Source: Hoeflea sp. (GTDB taxonomy: Bacteria > Pseudomonadota > Alphaproteobacteria > Rhizobiales > Rhizobiaceae). Taken from it: DNA of 64,000 nucleotides. The DNA lies in NCBI RefSeq assembly GCF_014359905.1, contig NZ_JACIYP010000007.1, positions 1 through 64,000 of the forward strand, given 5' to 3'. The translations under genes and the position numbers were made by a program. Shown in pieces: positions 1 to 10,068 of the stretch; position 1 is the first letter of the stretch, and each line of letters opens with the position of its first letter. A model generated the notes under the pieces. That model did no database searches. It was given only the letters and a program-made list of their open reading frames with translations, and was not told where the DNA came from.

Positions 1-500
1 ACCGGACACACAACAGCGCCCGCATCGATGAACCGCAACCCCCTGCGGATCTGGGTCATGTCAGCAAGCGGCGGCAGGAACCATCCGCCGTTCAGGGCGG
101 AGGCGTCAGTGGGGTGATCAAGACCGGGCGGCAACTCAGATATCCGCATGCCATCCATCAGGAAACGGGTGAGCGTTTCAGCCTGCTGCTCGCTCATCCA
201 TTCCATGATCCGGCTGGCGCGGCGCCGATCTTCCTCGTATTCGCCGACCCGCCGTTCGACAATCCAGTCGCGCGCATCGGCAAATCCCAGAGCCGAGCAA
301 AGAGCAGCATCCAGATGCCTGACAACAACGCCCGCGCGCTCCAACTCAGCCACGAAACGCCCGTGCTGCAACACCGCCTGGCTCGCATTGCCCCCGCTTG
401 CGGCTTTCGTCCTCGGGGCGCACACCGGCCCCTGAACCAGGACATCGCGAAGACGTGCGACATCATCAATGACAGAAATTATCGCGCCGTCGCGGGCCAT
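1..500 (-). CDS. Arginine deiminase-like protein, N-terminal part (runs off left edge)
   Basis: My reverse-strand reading from the ATG at 500 gives an open frame of 166 codons that leaves the window; the ORF track omits it because no stop is inside. The fold pattern follows the first 160 residues of arginine deiminases: an LRDVLVQGP strand near residue 17, FVAELERAGVVV near 49, a helical insert ending in LTRFLMDGM near 110, then FLPPLAD near 141. Canonical enzymes hydrolyse arginine to citrulline plus ammonia in the cytoplasm and have PLPN followed by FTRD here. This protein has PLAD and then QIRRG, so the guanidinium-binding Asp is not in place. It may be a divergent paralogue with another guanidino substrate. 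An FNR-type palindrome lies about 70 bp upstream and an FNR-family gene follows, which fits oxygen-regulated expression. Family fairly likely; activity unknown. Confidence 0.55.
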   Translation of the reverse strand, partial: MARDGAIISVIDDVARLRDVLVQGPVCAPRTKAASGGNASQAVLQHGRFVAELERAGVVVRHLDAALCSALGFADARDWIVERRVGEYEEDRRRASRIMEWMSEQQAETLTRFLMDGMRISELPPGLDHPTDASALNGGWFLPPLADMTQIRRGLRFIDAGAVVCP

Positions 501-570
501 TCCATGCCAACTCCAAGGCAACCCTCAAGAATATTGGCAATCACGTTCCACCCAAATCGACTCGGGCACA

Positions 571-584
571 TTGATGCTTGTCAA
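571..584. promoter_or_regulatory. FNR box, TTGAT-N4-GTCAA
   Basis: TTGATGCTTGTCAA is a near-perfect palindrome matching the FNR/FnrL consensus TTGAY-N4-RTCAA. It lies between the fnr-type gene (stop at 640) and the deiminase-like gene (start at 500), centred 77 bp upstream of that start. It is therefore a likely oxygen-responsive site for the deiminase-like gene, probably bound by the product of the adjacent regulator gene. Confidence 0.65.
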
Positions 585-639
585 GAACCGCCATTGCGGC
601 GCCGAAGCGGCTCCATTGGCCAGGCCCGAATCGCTGCCA

Positions 640-1401
640 TCATGCCGTCGCGATCCTGTCGAGGTCGGCGCGGGTTTCGCCGGAATGGCGGATCAGCTCG
701 GCCGCATTGAGCAGTTCGAAATGCTTGGCGTTGATATTGCGGATGACTTTGGCTCGCGCCAGCGTCTGGATATTGCGGCTCAAGGTTTCCGGCGTCGTTC
801 CCAGATAATCGGCGATATCGCGGCGGCTGAGCGGAATGTGGACGATGTGAGAGTCCCGCGCGCTTCCCTTGTATTGCTGGTTCACCGTCCGTTTGGAGAA
901 CACGTAAAGCAGGGTAGCAAGTCGCTGCATGGTGGAATGGCCGTTGGTAATCGCCGCCCATTCCCGCACCGCATCAAGTTCATCGAGCTTGGCTTTGAAC
1001 ATTTCATGCTCGATGGCCGGACGCTCGATGAGAAAGCGCTCGAACTGAGGCTTGCTCATCACGCACAGCGTGACATCCGTCGCCGCTTCGTAGGAGAACC
1101 GCGATTCTTCCGCAAACAATCGTCCGAAGAAGTCTGACGGGAACAACAGCCCGACGATGTGATCATTCCCATTGACCGAAGCCACGGACAATTTGACCAC
1201 GCCGTCGACAACATTTCCGACAATGTCGCAATGTTCGCCTTGCGCCTGGATCACACTTCCGCTCGGATAGGTGCGCTGATGGGAGATGCGGTTGAGATGC
1301 GCGAGGTCTTCTGCAGAGCCGATGCTGCAGAGGGAACGATTGTAAATGATACAATTGCCGCATTTGCCGCACGGGCAGGAGCTTTCTGCCGCAATGTTCA
1401 C
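640..1401 (-). CDS. FNR/FnrL-type oxygen-sensing Crp-family transcriptional regulator
   Basis: Crp/FNR family regulator of 253 residues. Near the N-terminus is C14-x2-C17-x7-C25, and there is a further Cys at 113; this matches the four ligands of the oxygen-labile [4Fe-4S] cluster in FnrL/FnrN proteins. Two extra Cys (9, 11) sit just before. A cyclic-nucleotide-binding-type beta barrel is followed by a helix-turn-helix whose recognition helix contains ETLSR, the E-SR pattern that reads TTGAT half-sites. The start is GTG with GGAGG six bases upstream. The gene follows the cbb operon in the same direction but after a 170-bp gap with a hairpin, so it is probably separate. It likely activates or represses genes when oxygen is low; an FNR box lies just downstream, before the deiminase-like gene. 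Confidence 0.9.
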   Translation of the reverse strand: MNIAAESSCPCGKCGNCIIYNRSLCSIGSAEDLAHLNRISHQRTYPSGSVIQAQGEHCDIVGNVVDGVVKLSVASVNGNDHIVGLLFPSDFFGRLFAEESRFSYEAATDVTLCVMSKPQFERFLIERPAIEHEMFKAKLDELDAVREWAAITNGHSTMQRLATLLYVFSKRTVNQQYKGSARDSHIVHIPLSRRDIADYLGTTPETLSRNIQTLARAKVIRNINAKHFELLNAAELIRHSGETRADLDRIATA

Positions 1402-1544
1402 TTGCTACCTCCCCCGAGACCGCTGCGCTTCAAGCGCGAGAGCCAAAGTTGGACAAACAAGACAACACAAGCCCCGGCCAAGCGTCAAGTTGCGATCAGC
1501 TGTTCGGGCGCGGATAATTGACAATACCGGCGCGCTTTTCGCAG

Positions 1545-1561
1545 GGGGCTGGCCAGGCCCC
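1545..1561 (-). terminator. Possible terminator hairpin of the cbb operon
   Basis: GGGGC-TGGCCAG-GCCCC forms a 5-bp GC stem about 15 bp after the cbbZ stop codon, and overlapping GCCTGGC/GCCAGGC arms could extend it. No clear T-run follows on the minus strand, so factor-independent termination is uncertain. Confidence 0.35.
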
Positions 1562-1575
1562 GGGCCAGGCTTGCC

Positions 1576-2286
1576 TCAAACAGGCTCCTTGAGAGCTGCG
1601 ATCACCTTGGGCAGTTCCATCAGGTTCGAGATCACCCGGTCGGCGCCCAGTTCATCGGCCGGGACATTGGTATACCCCCCGCGCACCGCGACGCTCGTCA
1701 TGCGGGCAGCCTTCGCTGCATCGATGTCGGCGGGACTGTCGCCCACCATGAGCGCTGCGGCGGCGGTCAGTCCAACGCTTTTCAGCGCATGCTCGAGCAT
1801 GTCCGGCGCCGGTTTGCGGGAAGGTCCGCTATCGCCGCCGACCACCACGGCGACATGGGCGTCGAGCCCGAAATGCGCGAGAATCTCGCGGGTGAAGGCT
1901 TCCGGCTTGTTGGTCACGACCCCGATCTTCATGCCCGCCGCAGCATAGGCCACCACCATTTCCATGGCGCCGGGCATCAGCACCGTGTGCCGGGTCAAAT
2001 GCTTGCCATAGATGCCCATCATCCGGTCTGTCGTCTCGTCGAGCGCCACCCCTTCCACCGGCTTGCCCGATGAGCCAAAGGCGCGTTCGACGAGTTTACG
2101 CACGCCGTTGCCGATCATGCCGCGCACCGCATCCACGGATTGGTGAGGAAGACCGTCCTGAGAGAGCAGTTCATTGACTGCGGCGGCGATGTCCGGGGCT
2201 GAATCGACCAGCGTGCCATCCAGATCGAACAGGATGGCCTGGGGCCATCCGGGGCGGACGTCGTCCTTGTCAGCGCTTCCCGTCAC
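1576..2286 (-). CDS. cbbZ: Phosphoglycolate phosphatase (HAD family)
   Basis: HAD-superfamily hydrolase that removes phosphate from 2-phosphoglycolate, the product of the RuBisCO oxygenase reaction. The nucleophile motif DLDGTLVDS lies near the N-terminus; later come the Ser/Thr motif (VVTNK), the Lys region (SRKPAPD) and the acidic motif MVGDSPADI. I chose the GTG at 2286 rather than the track start at 2313, because GTGA overlaps the upstream stop and GGAGG stands 8 bases before it; this gives about 236 residues. It is the last gene of the cbb operon and translationally coupled to the thioredoxin-fold gene. A general Gph is the alternative name, but the operon context supports cbbZ. Confidence 0.88.
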   Translation of the reverse strand: MTGSADKDDVRPGWPQAILFDLDGTLVDSAPDIAAAVNELLSQDGLPHQSVDAVRGMIGNGVRKLVERAFGSSGKPVEGVALDETTDRMMGIYGKHLTRHTVLMPGAMEMVVAYAAAGMKIGVVTNKPEAFTREILAHFGLDAHVAVVVGGDSGPSRKPAPDMLEHALKSVGLTAAAALMVGDSPADIDAAKAARMTSVAVRGGYTNVPADELGADRVISNLMELPKVIAALKEPV

Positions 2287-2840
2287 GCCATATCCCTCCA
2301 TTTGATGGAGCATCCCATGGATGCCGTCTGCTCTTCCGGCCCCTTGCCGGTCTCCCTCACCTGCCGCATCGCCTCATAGAGGTCGCGCCGCAGGCCCTGA
2401 GGCCCTGTTTGCTTGCGCGAGGCATCAAGCCGTCCGCGATACTGCAATTCCATCGCCCCGTTGAAGCCGAAGAAATCCGGCGTGCACACCGCGCCCCAAT
2501 CACGCGCCACCGATTGGTCCTCGTCATAAAGATAGGGGAAGGGAAACCCGTGCTTCGCTGCGAAGAGCTTCATGTTCTCAAAGGAATCCGCGGGATAGGC
2601 CGCAGCGTCATTCGATGAAATCGCCACGAAACCGACGCCGATCTCCTTGAGGTCTCGGGCATCGCTCACAATGCGGTCGATCACGGCGATGACATAGGGG
2701 CAATGGTTGCAAATGAACGCCACGACCAGGCCGTTCTCGCCGGCCTGGTCGAGAATGCTGCGGGTTTCGCCGTCGACGCCGATCAATCGGGCATCCGTGG
2801 GCTTCCATCCGAAATCACACAGCGGGGCAATGGCCGCCAT
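2283..2840 (-). CDS. Thioredoxin-fold (redoxin/AhpC-like) protein
   Basis: Cytosolic redoxin of 185 residues with the active-site motif CNHCPYV near residue 44, followed by a typical peroxiredoxin-like strand-helix pattern (FVAISSNDAA) and a conserved YLYDEDQ...WGAVCTPDFF segment. There is no signal peptide. This family of stand-alone thioredoxin-like proteins is common but its substrate is not established. It lies between cbbE and cbbZ, with an RBS (GGAG) 7 bases before the ATG and a GTGA overlap with cbbZ, so it is expressed with the Calvin cycle genes. A role in redox control or protection of Calvin enzymes is only an inference. Confidence 0.75.
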   Translation of the reverse strand: MAAIAPLCDFGWKPTDARLIGVDGETRSILDQAGENGLVVAFICNHCPYVIAVIDRIVSDARDLKEIGVGFVAISSNDAAAYPADSFENMKLFAAKHGFPFPYLYDEDQSVARDWGAVCTPDFFGFNGAMELQYRGRLDASRKQTGPQGLRRDLYEAMRQVRETGKGPEEQTASMGCSIKWRDMA

Positions 2841-2873
2841 CTCTCATCTCCTCGGTCAGCGCCTTCACATCGA

Positions 2874-3548
2874 TCAGCGCATGGCGCCATCGGACGCCGC
2901 GCGAATGGCCTCTATATTGGCCCGATAAGCTTCCTGTGTACCCCCCTTGAACACGGCCGAACCGGCAACCAGCACGTTGGCGCCGGCCGCAGCAACCAGC
3001 GGCGCGGTTTGAGGCGTCACGCCGCCATCGATCTCGATGTCGATCGGCCGGTCGCCGATCATGCTTTTTATACGCGCCACCTTGTCGACCACCGCCGGAA
3101 TGAAGGTCTGGCCGCCGAACCCCGGATTGACCGTCATCAAGAGGATCAGGTCGACCCGGTCGAGCACATAGTCGAGCACGCTTTCCGGCGTCGACGGGTT
3201 GAGCGACACGCCGGCCTTCTTGCCGAGATCGCGGATCGCCTGCAGCGAGCGGTCAAGATGCCGGGTGGCTTCGGCATGCACCGTGATGATGTCGCAGCCC
3301 GCATCGGCGAAGGCCGCCAAAAACGGATCGCACGGTTCGATCATCAGATGGCAGTCGAAGATCTTGTCGGTGCGGTTGCGCACCGCCTTGATGATCGGTG
3401 GGCCAAAGGTGATGTTGGGCACGTAGTGCCCGTCCATCACGTCGAGATGGATCCAGTCGGCGCCAGCGGAGACCACGGCCTCGATCTCCTCGCCAAGCCG
3501 GGAGAAATCCGCCGACAGCACTGATGGCGCAATAATGGTTTTGCTCAT
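2874..3548 (-). CDS. cbbE: Ribulose-phosphate 3-epimerase
   Basis: Interconverts ribulose 5-phosphate and xylulose 5-phosphate in the regeneration phase of the Calvin cycle. The protein has 224 residues, the usual length. It shows the TIM-barrel signature: [10 protein letters not shown] at the N-terminus, [12 protein letters not shown] near residue 35, [11 protein letters not shown] near 66, [11 protein letters not shown] near 136 and EIDGGV near 173, which carry the metal-binding His and Asp residues. Its ATG overlaps the cbbX stop as ATGA, so the two are translationally coupled. The symbol rpe would be equally valid; operon position favours cbbE. Confidence 0.95.
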   Translation of the reverse strand: MSKTIIAPSVLSADFSRLGEEIEAVVSAGADWIHLDVMDGHYVPNITFGPPIIKAVRNRTDKIFDCHLMIEPCDPFLAAFADAGCDIITVHAEATRHLDRSLQAIRDLGKKAGVSLNPSTPESVLDYVLDRVDLILLMTVNPGFGGQTFIPAVVDKVARIKSMIGDRPIDIEIDGGVTPQTAPLVAAAGANVLVAGSAVFKGGTQEAYRANIEAIRAASDGAMR

Positions 3549-4492
3549 GTCCCGATCTCCCGCGCGCTGTCTGGCACGCCCATGGTGAACACCCGGCTTG
3601 TCTTCAGGTCCTCGGCGGTGATCGTCGACAGGTCCGCCGCCGTCACCGGTCCGGTGGAGGTGGAGAACAGCCGGTTGGCCTGCCTCAGCCTTGCCCGGTC
3701 GAGCGCATTGCGGATCGAGCGCGCATTGGCGAAATGCGGTTGCTGCCGCCTCAACTCGATATATTTCTGCATCATCGCATGCGCTTCATCGTCGAATGTG
3801 TAGTTTTGCTGCGTGAGCATGCCGTCGGCGATCTGCATCAGCTCGCTCTCGCTGTAGTCCGGGAACTCGATGTGATGGGCGATGCGCGAGCGGAAGCCCG
3901 GATTGCTCTCGAAGAACTTGTCCATCCGGTCGGCATAGCCCGCCAGGATCACCACCAGGTCCTCGCGGTTGTTCTCCATCACCTGCAGCAGGATCTCGAT
4001 GGCTTCCTGGCCGTAGTCGCGCTCGTTGTCGGGCCGGTAGAGATAATAGGCCTCGTCGATGAACAGCACGCCGCCCATCGCCTTCTTGAGGATTTCCTTG
4101 GTCTTGGGCGCGGTGTGGCCGATATACTGGCCGACGAGATCGTCGCGCGTCACCGACACCAGATGGCCTTTGCGGACATAGCCGAGCCGGTGCAGGATAT
4201 TGGCCATCCGCATCGCCACGGTGGTCTTGCCGGTGCCGGGGTTGCCGGCAAAATTCATGTGCAACGTTGGTGTTTCGTGGCTCAGCCCCATCGCCTTGCG
4301 CGCGCGCTCGACAATCAGCATCGCCGCGATTTCGCGGAGCCGCAGCTTGACCGGCTTGAGTCCGATCAGTTCGCGGTCGAGTTCCGCCAGCACCTCGGCG
4401 ACGCCCGATTTCCTGTACTCCTCGCGCAAATCGATGGCGGTCGGCAAGACCTCCGGTGCATCGGGGACGATCGGGTCTGCGGTAGCGGCCAT
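3545..4492 (-). CDS. cbbX: CbbX, AAA+ activase of red-type RuBisCO
   Basis: Hexameric AAA+ ATPase that remodels inhibited form IC RuBisCO by pulling the C-terminus of the large subunit. The 315-residue protein has Walker [10 protein letters not shown] at 83-91, Walker [13 protein letters not shown] near 140, and the sensor/arginine region NPGFRSRI. This is the length and motif set of proteobacterial CbbX. It lies directly downstream of cbbS, separated by a short stem-loop, and overlaps cbbE by four bases. Its presence agrees with the red-type CbbL encoded nearby. Confidence 0.96.
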   Translation of the reverse strand: MAATADPIVPDAPEVLPTAIDLREEYRKSGVAEVLAELDRELIGLKPVKLRLREIAAMLIVERARKAMGLSHETPTLHMNFAGNPGTGKTTVAMRMANILHRLGYVRKGHLVSVTRDDLVGQYIGHTAPKTKEILKKAMGGVLFIDEAYYLYRPDNERDYGQEAIEILLQVMENNREDLVVILAGYADRMDKFFESNPGFRSRIAHHIEFPDYSESELMQIADGMLTQQNYTFDDEAHAMMQKYIELRRQQPHFANARSIRNALDRARLRQANRLFSTSTGPVTAADLSTITAEDLKTSRVFTMGVPDSAREIGT

Positions 4493-4514
4493 GGGATTCC
4501 TCCGTCAGGGATTG

Positions 4515-4542
4515 CCGCCCGTCCGGCGATGCGGGCGGGCGG
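4515..4542 (-). other. Stem-loop in the cbbS-cbbX intergenic region
   Basis: CCGCCCG and CGGGCGG form a 7-bp GC stem between the cbbS stop and the cbbX start. There is no T-run. It could stabilise or attenuate message so that CbbL and CbbS are made in excess over CbbX, which is needed only in small amounts; this role is inferred. Confidence 0.4.
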
Positions 4543-4565
4543 TCATGTTCAGGCGTCCGCTCAGA

Positions 4566-4958
4566 TCACCGGCTGGTCGAGACCCAGGAATAGGACTGGC
4601 TGCGCGCGCGCACATCGGTGCGGGTCATCTGCAGTCTGGGCTCTTCCTTGGGCCGGTTGACGATGAAGCTCATCATCACCGTTTCAAACCCACGCGAGGA
4701 ATCGAACGCATTGATCCGGATGTAGCTGTCGCCATGGGCCTTGCGGCAATCGTCGAGCTCCATCATCGCGCCCTTGGAATCCTTCAGATCGAACATCGGG
4801 TGGCCCCACATGTCCCAATAGATGTTCCGGGGATGGGGGTCGTCGGTGTATTCGATGCCGACGGCCCAGCCGCGGCCCAGGCAATATTCGATCTGGGCGG
4901 AAATCTGTTCGTCTGTCAGGTCAGGCAAAAACGAAAAACAGCCTTGGGTGATACGCAT
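4566..4958 (-). CDS. cbbS: RuBisCO small subunit, form IC
   Basis: Small subunit of ribulose-1,5-bisphosphate carboxylase/oxygenase, 130 residues. It begins MRITQGCFSFLPDLTDEQI and has the conserved WAVGIEYTDDPHPRN and YWDMWGHPMFD segments, followed by the C-terminal beta-hairpin extension found in red-type small subunits (FIVNRPKEEP). An AGGAG motif precedes the ATG. It lies 22 bp after cbbL and is co-transcribed with it. Confidence 0.97.
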   Translation of the reverse strand: MRITQGCFSFLPDLTDEQISAQIEYCLGRGWAVGIEYTDDPHPRNIYWDMWGHPMFDLKDSKGAMMELDDCRKAHGDSYIRINAFDSSRGFETVMMSFIVNRPKEEPRLQMTRTDVRARSQSYSWVSTSR

Positions 4959-4980
4959 TGTGTGGTCTCCTCAATCTCGC

Positions 4981-6474
<1,494 letters not shown>

Positions 6475-7554
6475 TCAGGCAGCCTTGGCTGTTGAGGTTT
6501 GCGGATCGAGCGCGCCGCTCGCGTAGCGTGCCGCCATGTCGTCCATGGCGATCACCTTGATCTTGGAAGCCTGTCCGGCTGTTCCGAAGGCCTCGAAGCG
6601 GGCGCGGCACAGATCCCGCATCGCGTCCATCGCAGGCTTCAGGAATTTGCGCGGATCGAATTCGCCGGCCTTGCTTGTGGCGATCTTGCGGAACTGGCCG
6701 GTCATCGCCATCCGGCAATCGGTGTCGATGTTGACCTTGCGCACGCCGTGGCGGATGCCGCGGACGATCTCCTCAACCGGCACGCCGAAGGTTTGCGGCA
6801 TCTCGCCGCCGAACTCGTTGATGATGTCTTGCAGTTCCTGCGGCACCGACGACGAGCCGTGCATGACCAGGTGCGTGTTGGGGATCTTGCGGTGGATCGC
6901 CTCGATCACGCCCATCGCGAGAATGTCACCATCGGGCTTGCGCGAGAACTTGTAGGCGCCGTGCGACGTGCCGCAGGCGATCGCCAGCGCGTCGACCTTG
7001 GTACGAAGCACGAAATCGAGCGCCTGGTCGGGATCGGTCAGCAGCTGGTCATGCGAAAGTTTTCCCTCCGCACCCGAGCCGTCCTCGGCCTCCGCCTCGC
7101 CGGTCTCGAGCGAGCCCAGCACGCCGAGTTCGCCTTCGACCGAGGCCCCGACCCAATGCGCCATCCGCGCCACGCGCTCGGTGATCGTCACGTTGTAATC
7201 TTAGGACGCCGGTGTCTTCATGTCGGCTTCGAGCGAACCGTCCATCATCACCGAGGTGAAGCCATGGCGGATCGCGGTCATGCAGGTGGCTTCGTTGTTG
7301 CCATGGTCCTGATGCATGCAAATCGGATTGTCCGGATACATCTCCGTGAGCGCGTCGATCATCTTCGACAGCATGATGTCGCCGGCATAGGAGCGCGCGC
7401 CGCGCGAGGCCTGGATGATCACCGGCGCGTGGCACTGCTTGGCGGCCTCCATGATGGCGAGCCCCTGCTCCATGTTGTTGATGTTGAAAGCCGGCACGCC
7501 ATAGCCGTGTTCGGCGGCGTGATCGAGAAGCTGTCTGAGTGTGATGCGGGCCAT
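6475..7554 (-). pseudogene. cbbA: Fructose-1,6-/sedoheptulose-1,7-bisphosphate aldolase, class II, interrupted by an in-frame TAA
   Basis: Class II aldolase of the Calvin cycle. The frame starting at the ATG at 7554 gives [19 protein letters not shown]... and continues in the same register to the stop at 6475, about 359 codons, the normal family length. Codon 118 (bases 7201-7203) is TAA where the family normally has Tyr (TPA-x-YDYNV), so one base change from TAT or TAC explains it. The ORF track therefore shows two pieces, 117 and 238 residues. Both halves keep catalytic features: HQDHGNNEA in the first, [17 protein letters not shown] and VNIDTD in the second. The rest of the sequence shows no decay. 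It may be a real recent nonsense mutation, a suppressed codon, or a sequencing error. An AGGAG motif precedes the start. Confidence 0.88.
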
Positions 7555-7566
7555 GGGAATCTCCTG

Positions 7567-8046
7567 TCAGGCTGAAGGCGCTAGATCGTTTGCGGGTTCG
7601 GGCAGCAGTTTGGCGAGTTCCCGGATCCAGACGGCGGCTGGCTCGGGCATCCCGCCCGGGACGGAAAAGAAGTCGCCCAGCACGCTCAACCTGATGGCGA
7701 AGGTTCGCGAGTGACGCTGCGCTTCGGGATGGAACCGGACGTTTTCCAGCAGCGCGATCGCGCCGGCGGGCATTGCCGCAATGCCTGCCTCGGCGACCGG
7801 CCCGACGCAATCGCCGACGAAATGCACCGGCAATCCGGTCAACGCTGTAAGCGGTTGCACCAGGTGACGCAACGACATCACCGGGTTCACGTCCCCGGCA
7901 GGATTGTCGTGTCCGGCAACCACCGCAACCACCGCGCCGCGATCGGCAAGCTGTTTGAGATGGGCGGCGAAGGTCTCGGTCCAGCCACGGCTGAGGTCGG
8001 AGCGGACCAGCACGGTCCGCCCTTCGAGGTCGCGGGCGCCGCTCAC
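7567..8046 (-). CDS. Stand-alone phosphoglycerate kinase N-terminal-domain-like protein
   Basis: A 159-residue protein resembling only the 3-phosphoglycerate-binding N-domain of phosphoglycerate kinase. It has [10 protein letters not shown] near residue 9 (PGK: VRxDxNVP), [13 protein letters not shown] near 40 (PGK: SHLGRPxG), VHFVGDCVG near 74 and [11 protein letters not shown] near 98. The NVP triad and the Arg of GRP are lost, while the Arg of ENVRF remains. The nucleotide-binding C-domain is absent: the stop is followed 12 bp later by cbbA. The GTG start overlaps the cbbT stop (GTGA), so it is translationally coupled and looks like a maintained gene rather than debris. It cannot be a normal kinase; a ligand-binding or regulatory role is conjecture. 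Confidence 0.7.
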   Translation of the reverse strand: MSGARDLEGRTVLVRSDLSRGWTETFAAHLKQLADRGAVVAVVAGHDNPAGDVNPVMSLRHLVQPLTALTGLPVHFVGDCVGPVAEAGIAAMPAGAIALLENVRFHPEAQRHSRTFAIRLSVLGDFFSVPGGMPEPAAVWIRELAKLLPEPANDLAPSA

Positions 8047-10058
8047 GATCCTGCCCTCCCCGCGAGCGTGACCGCCAGGCCCGCGACATGGTCGGCGGTG
8101 ATGGTAAAGTGCTCATAGAGTTCGGGCGCCGGGGCGGACGCGCCAAAGCCTTCCATGCCGACAAAGGCACCAGTCTCTCCGATCCAGCGGTCCCATCCCA
8201 TACGGGCGGCGGCCTCGATGGCGATCCGCGGGGCCGTGCCGAGCACGTCCTTCCGGTAAGCCTGATCCTGTGCCTCGAATTTCTCCCAGCACGGCATCGA
8301 GACGACCGCAGCGCTCAGCCCGTGCTGGTCCATGAGAATCCGGGCCGCCTCTCGGGCGATTTCGACTTCCGATCCGGTCGCAAGCAAGGTCACATCACGC
8401 CCGCCATCGGGGGCATGCAGGACATAGGCGCCGCGCGCCGAAAGGTTCTCGGCGGATCCGGTTTCGCGCAGCATCGGCAGGCCCTGGCGCGACAAGGCCA
8501 GCACGCTCGGAGTCGAGCGGTCGCGAAGCGCCAGTTCCCAGCATTCCGCCGTCTCGATGATGTCGGCAGGCCGGTAGACATTGAGGTTCGGCGTGGCGCG
8601 GAGCATGGCCAGGTGCTCGACCGGCTGATGCGTCGGGCCGTCTTCGCCAAGCCCGATGGAATCATGGGTGAGCACATAGACCACGCCCTGCTCCATCAGG
8701 GCCGACAGCCGGATGCCGCCGCGGGCATAGTCGGAAAATACCAGGAATGTGCCGCCATAGGGAATGAAGCCGCCATGCAGCGACAGACCGTTCATCACCG
8801 CGGCCATGGCGTGCTCGCGGATTCCGTAGTGCACATAGCGGCCCTTGAACCGCTTCGGCGCGATCGACTCGGTCTGCGAGGTCTGGGTCAGGTTCGACCC
8901 GGTCAGATCGGCCGAGCCGCCGATGGTAAGCGTGGTTGCCTCGTTGATCACTTCGAGCGCCATCTGAGAGGCCTGGCGGGTTGCAACCTTGGTGGCCTTC
9001 TCGAGATGCTCCTTGCGGAACGCCGCGAGCTTGCGGAACACCGCATCGGGCAGCTCGCCCGACAGGGTACGGTCGAAGGCAGTCCCGTTGCGGGCCGCCG
9101 CATGGCGCTCCTGCCACTCTGCCCGCGCCGCCGCGCCCCGAGCCGCCACCGCCTCCCATGCCGATTTGATTTCTGCGGGAATGACGAAGGCTTCATATGG
9201 CCAGGCAAGCTCGATCCGGGCGCGGGCAATCTCGTCCTTGCCGAGCGGCGCGCCGTGGGTCTTGTGCGACCCCTGCATCGTCGGCGCACCTTTGCCAATG
9301 ATGGTGCGGCAGGCGATCAGCGACGGCTTGGAGCTGTTGCGCGCCTTGGCAATGGCCGCGACAATGGCGTCCTGGTCATGACCGTCGATGCTTTGCACAT
9401 CCCAGCCCGCAGCCTTGAATCGCATCGGCTGGTTCATCGACGTGGACAGCGACGTGGCGCCGTCGATGGAGATCTCGTTGTCGTCCCACAGCACGATCAG
9501 CTTCCTGAGCTTCAGATGCCCGGCAAGATCGATCGCCTCGTGGCTGATGCCTTCCTGCAGGCAGCCGTCGCCGGCCATCACATAGGTGTAGTGGTCGACG
9601 AGCTTCCGGCCGAACCGCGCGGCCATCATTTCCTCGGCCAACGCCATGCCGACGGCGGTGGTGATGCCCTGCCCCAGCGGACCGGTGGTGGTTTCGACGC
9701 CGAGCGTGTGGCTGTATTCGGGATGACCCGGCGTTTTCGATCCCAGCTGCCGGAAATTCCTCAGCTGATCGATTGTCATGTCGGAATAGCCGACAAGGTG
9801 ATGCAGAGCGTAGATCAGCATCGAGCCGTGACCGGCGGACAGCACGAAGCGGTCCCGGTCGGGCCAATCGGGCATCGACGGGTCGATATGGATGAAGCGG
9901 TTGAACAGCACGGTGGCGACATCGGCCATGCCCATCGGCATGCCGGGATGACCCGAATTGGCGGCCTGCACGGCATCCATCGCGAGGAACCGGACGGCGT
10001 TGGCCATGTCCCGTTCGCTGGCCGCATCCGAGGCGGCGATGGCTTGAGATACGTTCAT
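8043..10058 (-). CDS. cbbT: Transketolase
   Basis: Thiamine diphosphate enzyme that moves two-carbon units in the regeneration phase of the Calvin cycle. Its 671 residues match the family. It shows the substrate His region [10 protein letters not shown] near 35, the ThDP motif [12 protein letters not shown] to [10 protein letters not shown] around 160-200, and the pyrimidine-domain segment [13 protein letters not shown] near 420, then the C-terminal domain ([11 protein letters not shown]). It lies between cbbP and the PGK-domain gene, which it overlaps by four bases. No anomalies seen. Confidence 0.96.
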   Translation of the reverse strand: MNVSQAIAASDAASERDMANAVRFLAMDAVQAANSGHPGMPMGMADVATVLFNRFIHIDPSMPDWPDRDRFVLSAGHGSMLIYALHHLVGYSDMTIDQLRNFRQLGSKTPGHPEYSHTLGVETTTGPLGQGITTAVGMALAEEMMAARFGRKLVDHYTYVMAGDGCLQEGISHEAIDLAGHLKLRKLIVLWDDNEISIDGATSLSTSMNQPMRFKAAGWDVQSIDGHDQDAIVAAIAKARNSSKPSLIACRTIIGKGAPTMQGSHKTHGAPLGKDEIARARIELAWPYEAFVIPAEIKSAWEAVAARGAAARAEWQERHAAARNGTAFDRTLSGELPDAVFRKLAAFRKEHLEKATKVATRQASQMALEVINEATTLTIGGSADLTGSNLTQTSQTESIAPKRFKGRYVHYGIREHAMAAVMNGLSLHGGFIPYGGTFLVFSDYARGGIRLSALMEQGVVYVLTHDSIGLGEDGPTHQPVEHLAMLRATPNLNVYRPADIIETAECWELALRDRSTPSVLALSRQGLPMLRETGSAENLSARGAYVLHAPDGGRDVTLLATGSEVEIAREAARILMDQHGLSAAVVSMPCWEKFEAQDQAYRKDVLGTAPRIAIEAAARMGWDRWIGETGAFVGMEGFGASAPAPELYEHFTITADHVAGLAVTLAGRAGS

Positions 10059-10068
10059 GATGGCCTCC

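Noticed and set aside
1490-1520. FNR half-sites upstream of the fnr-type gene
   Set aside because: Only single TTGAC halves without a matching second half at N4 spacing; autoregulation is not supported.
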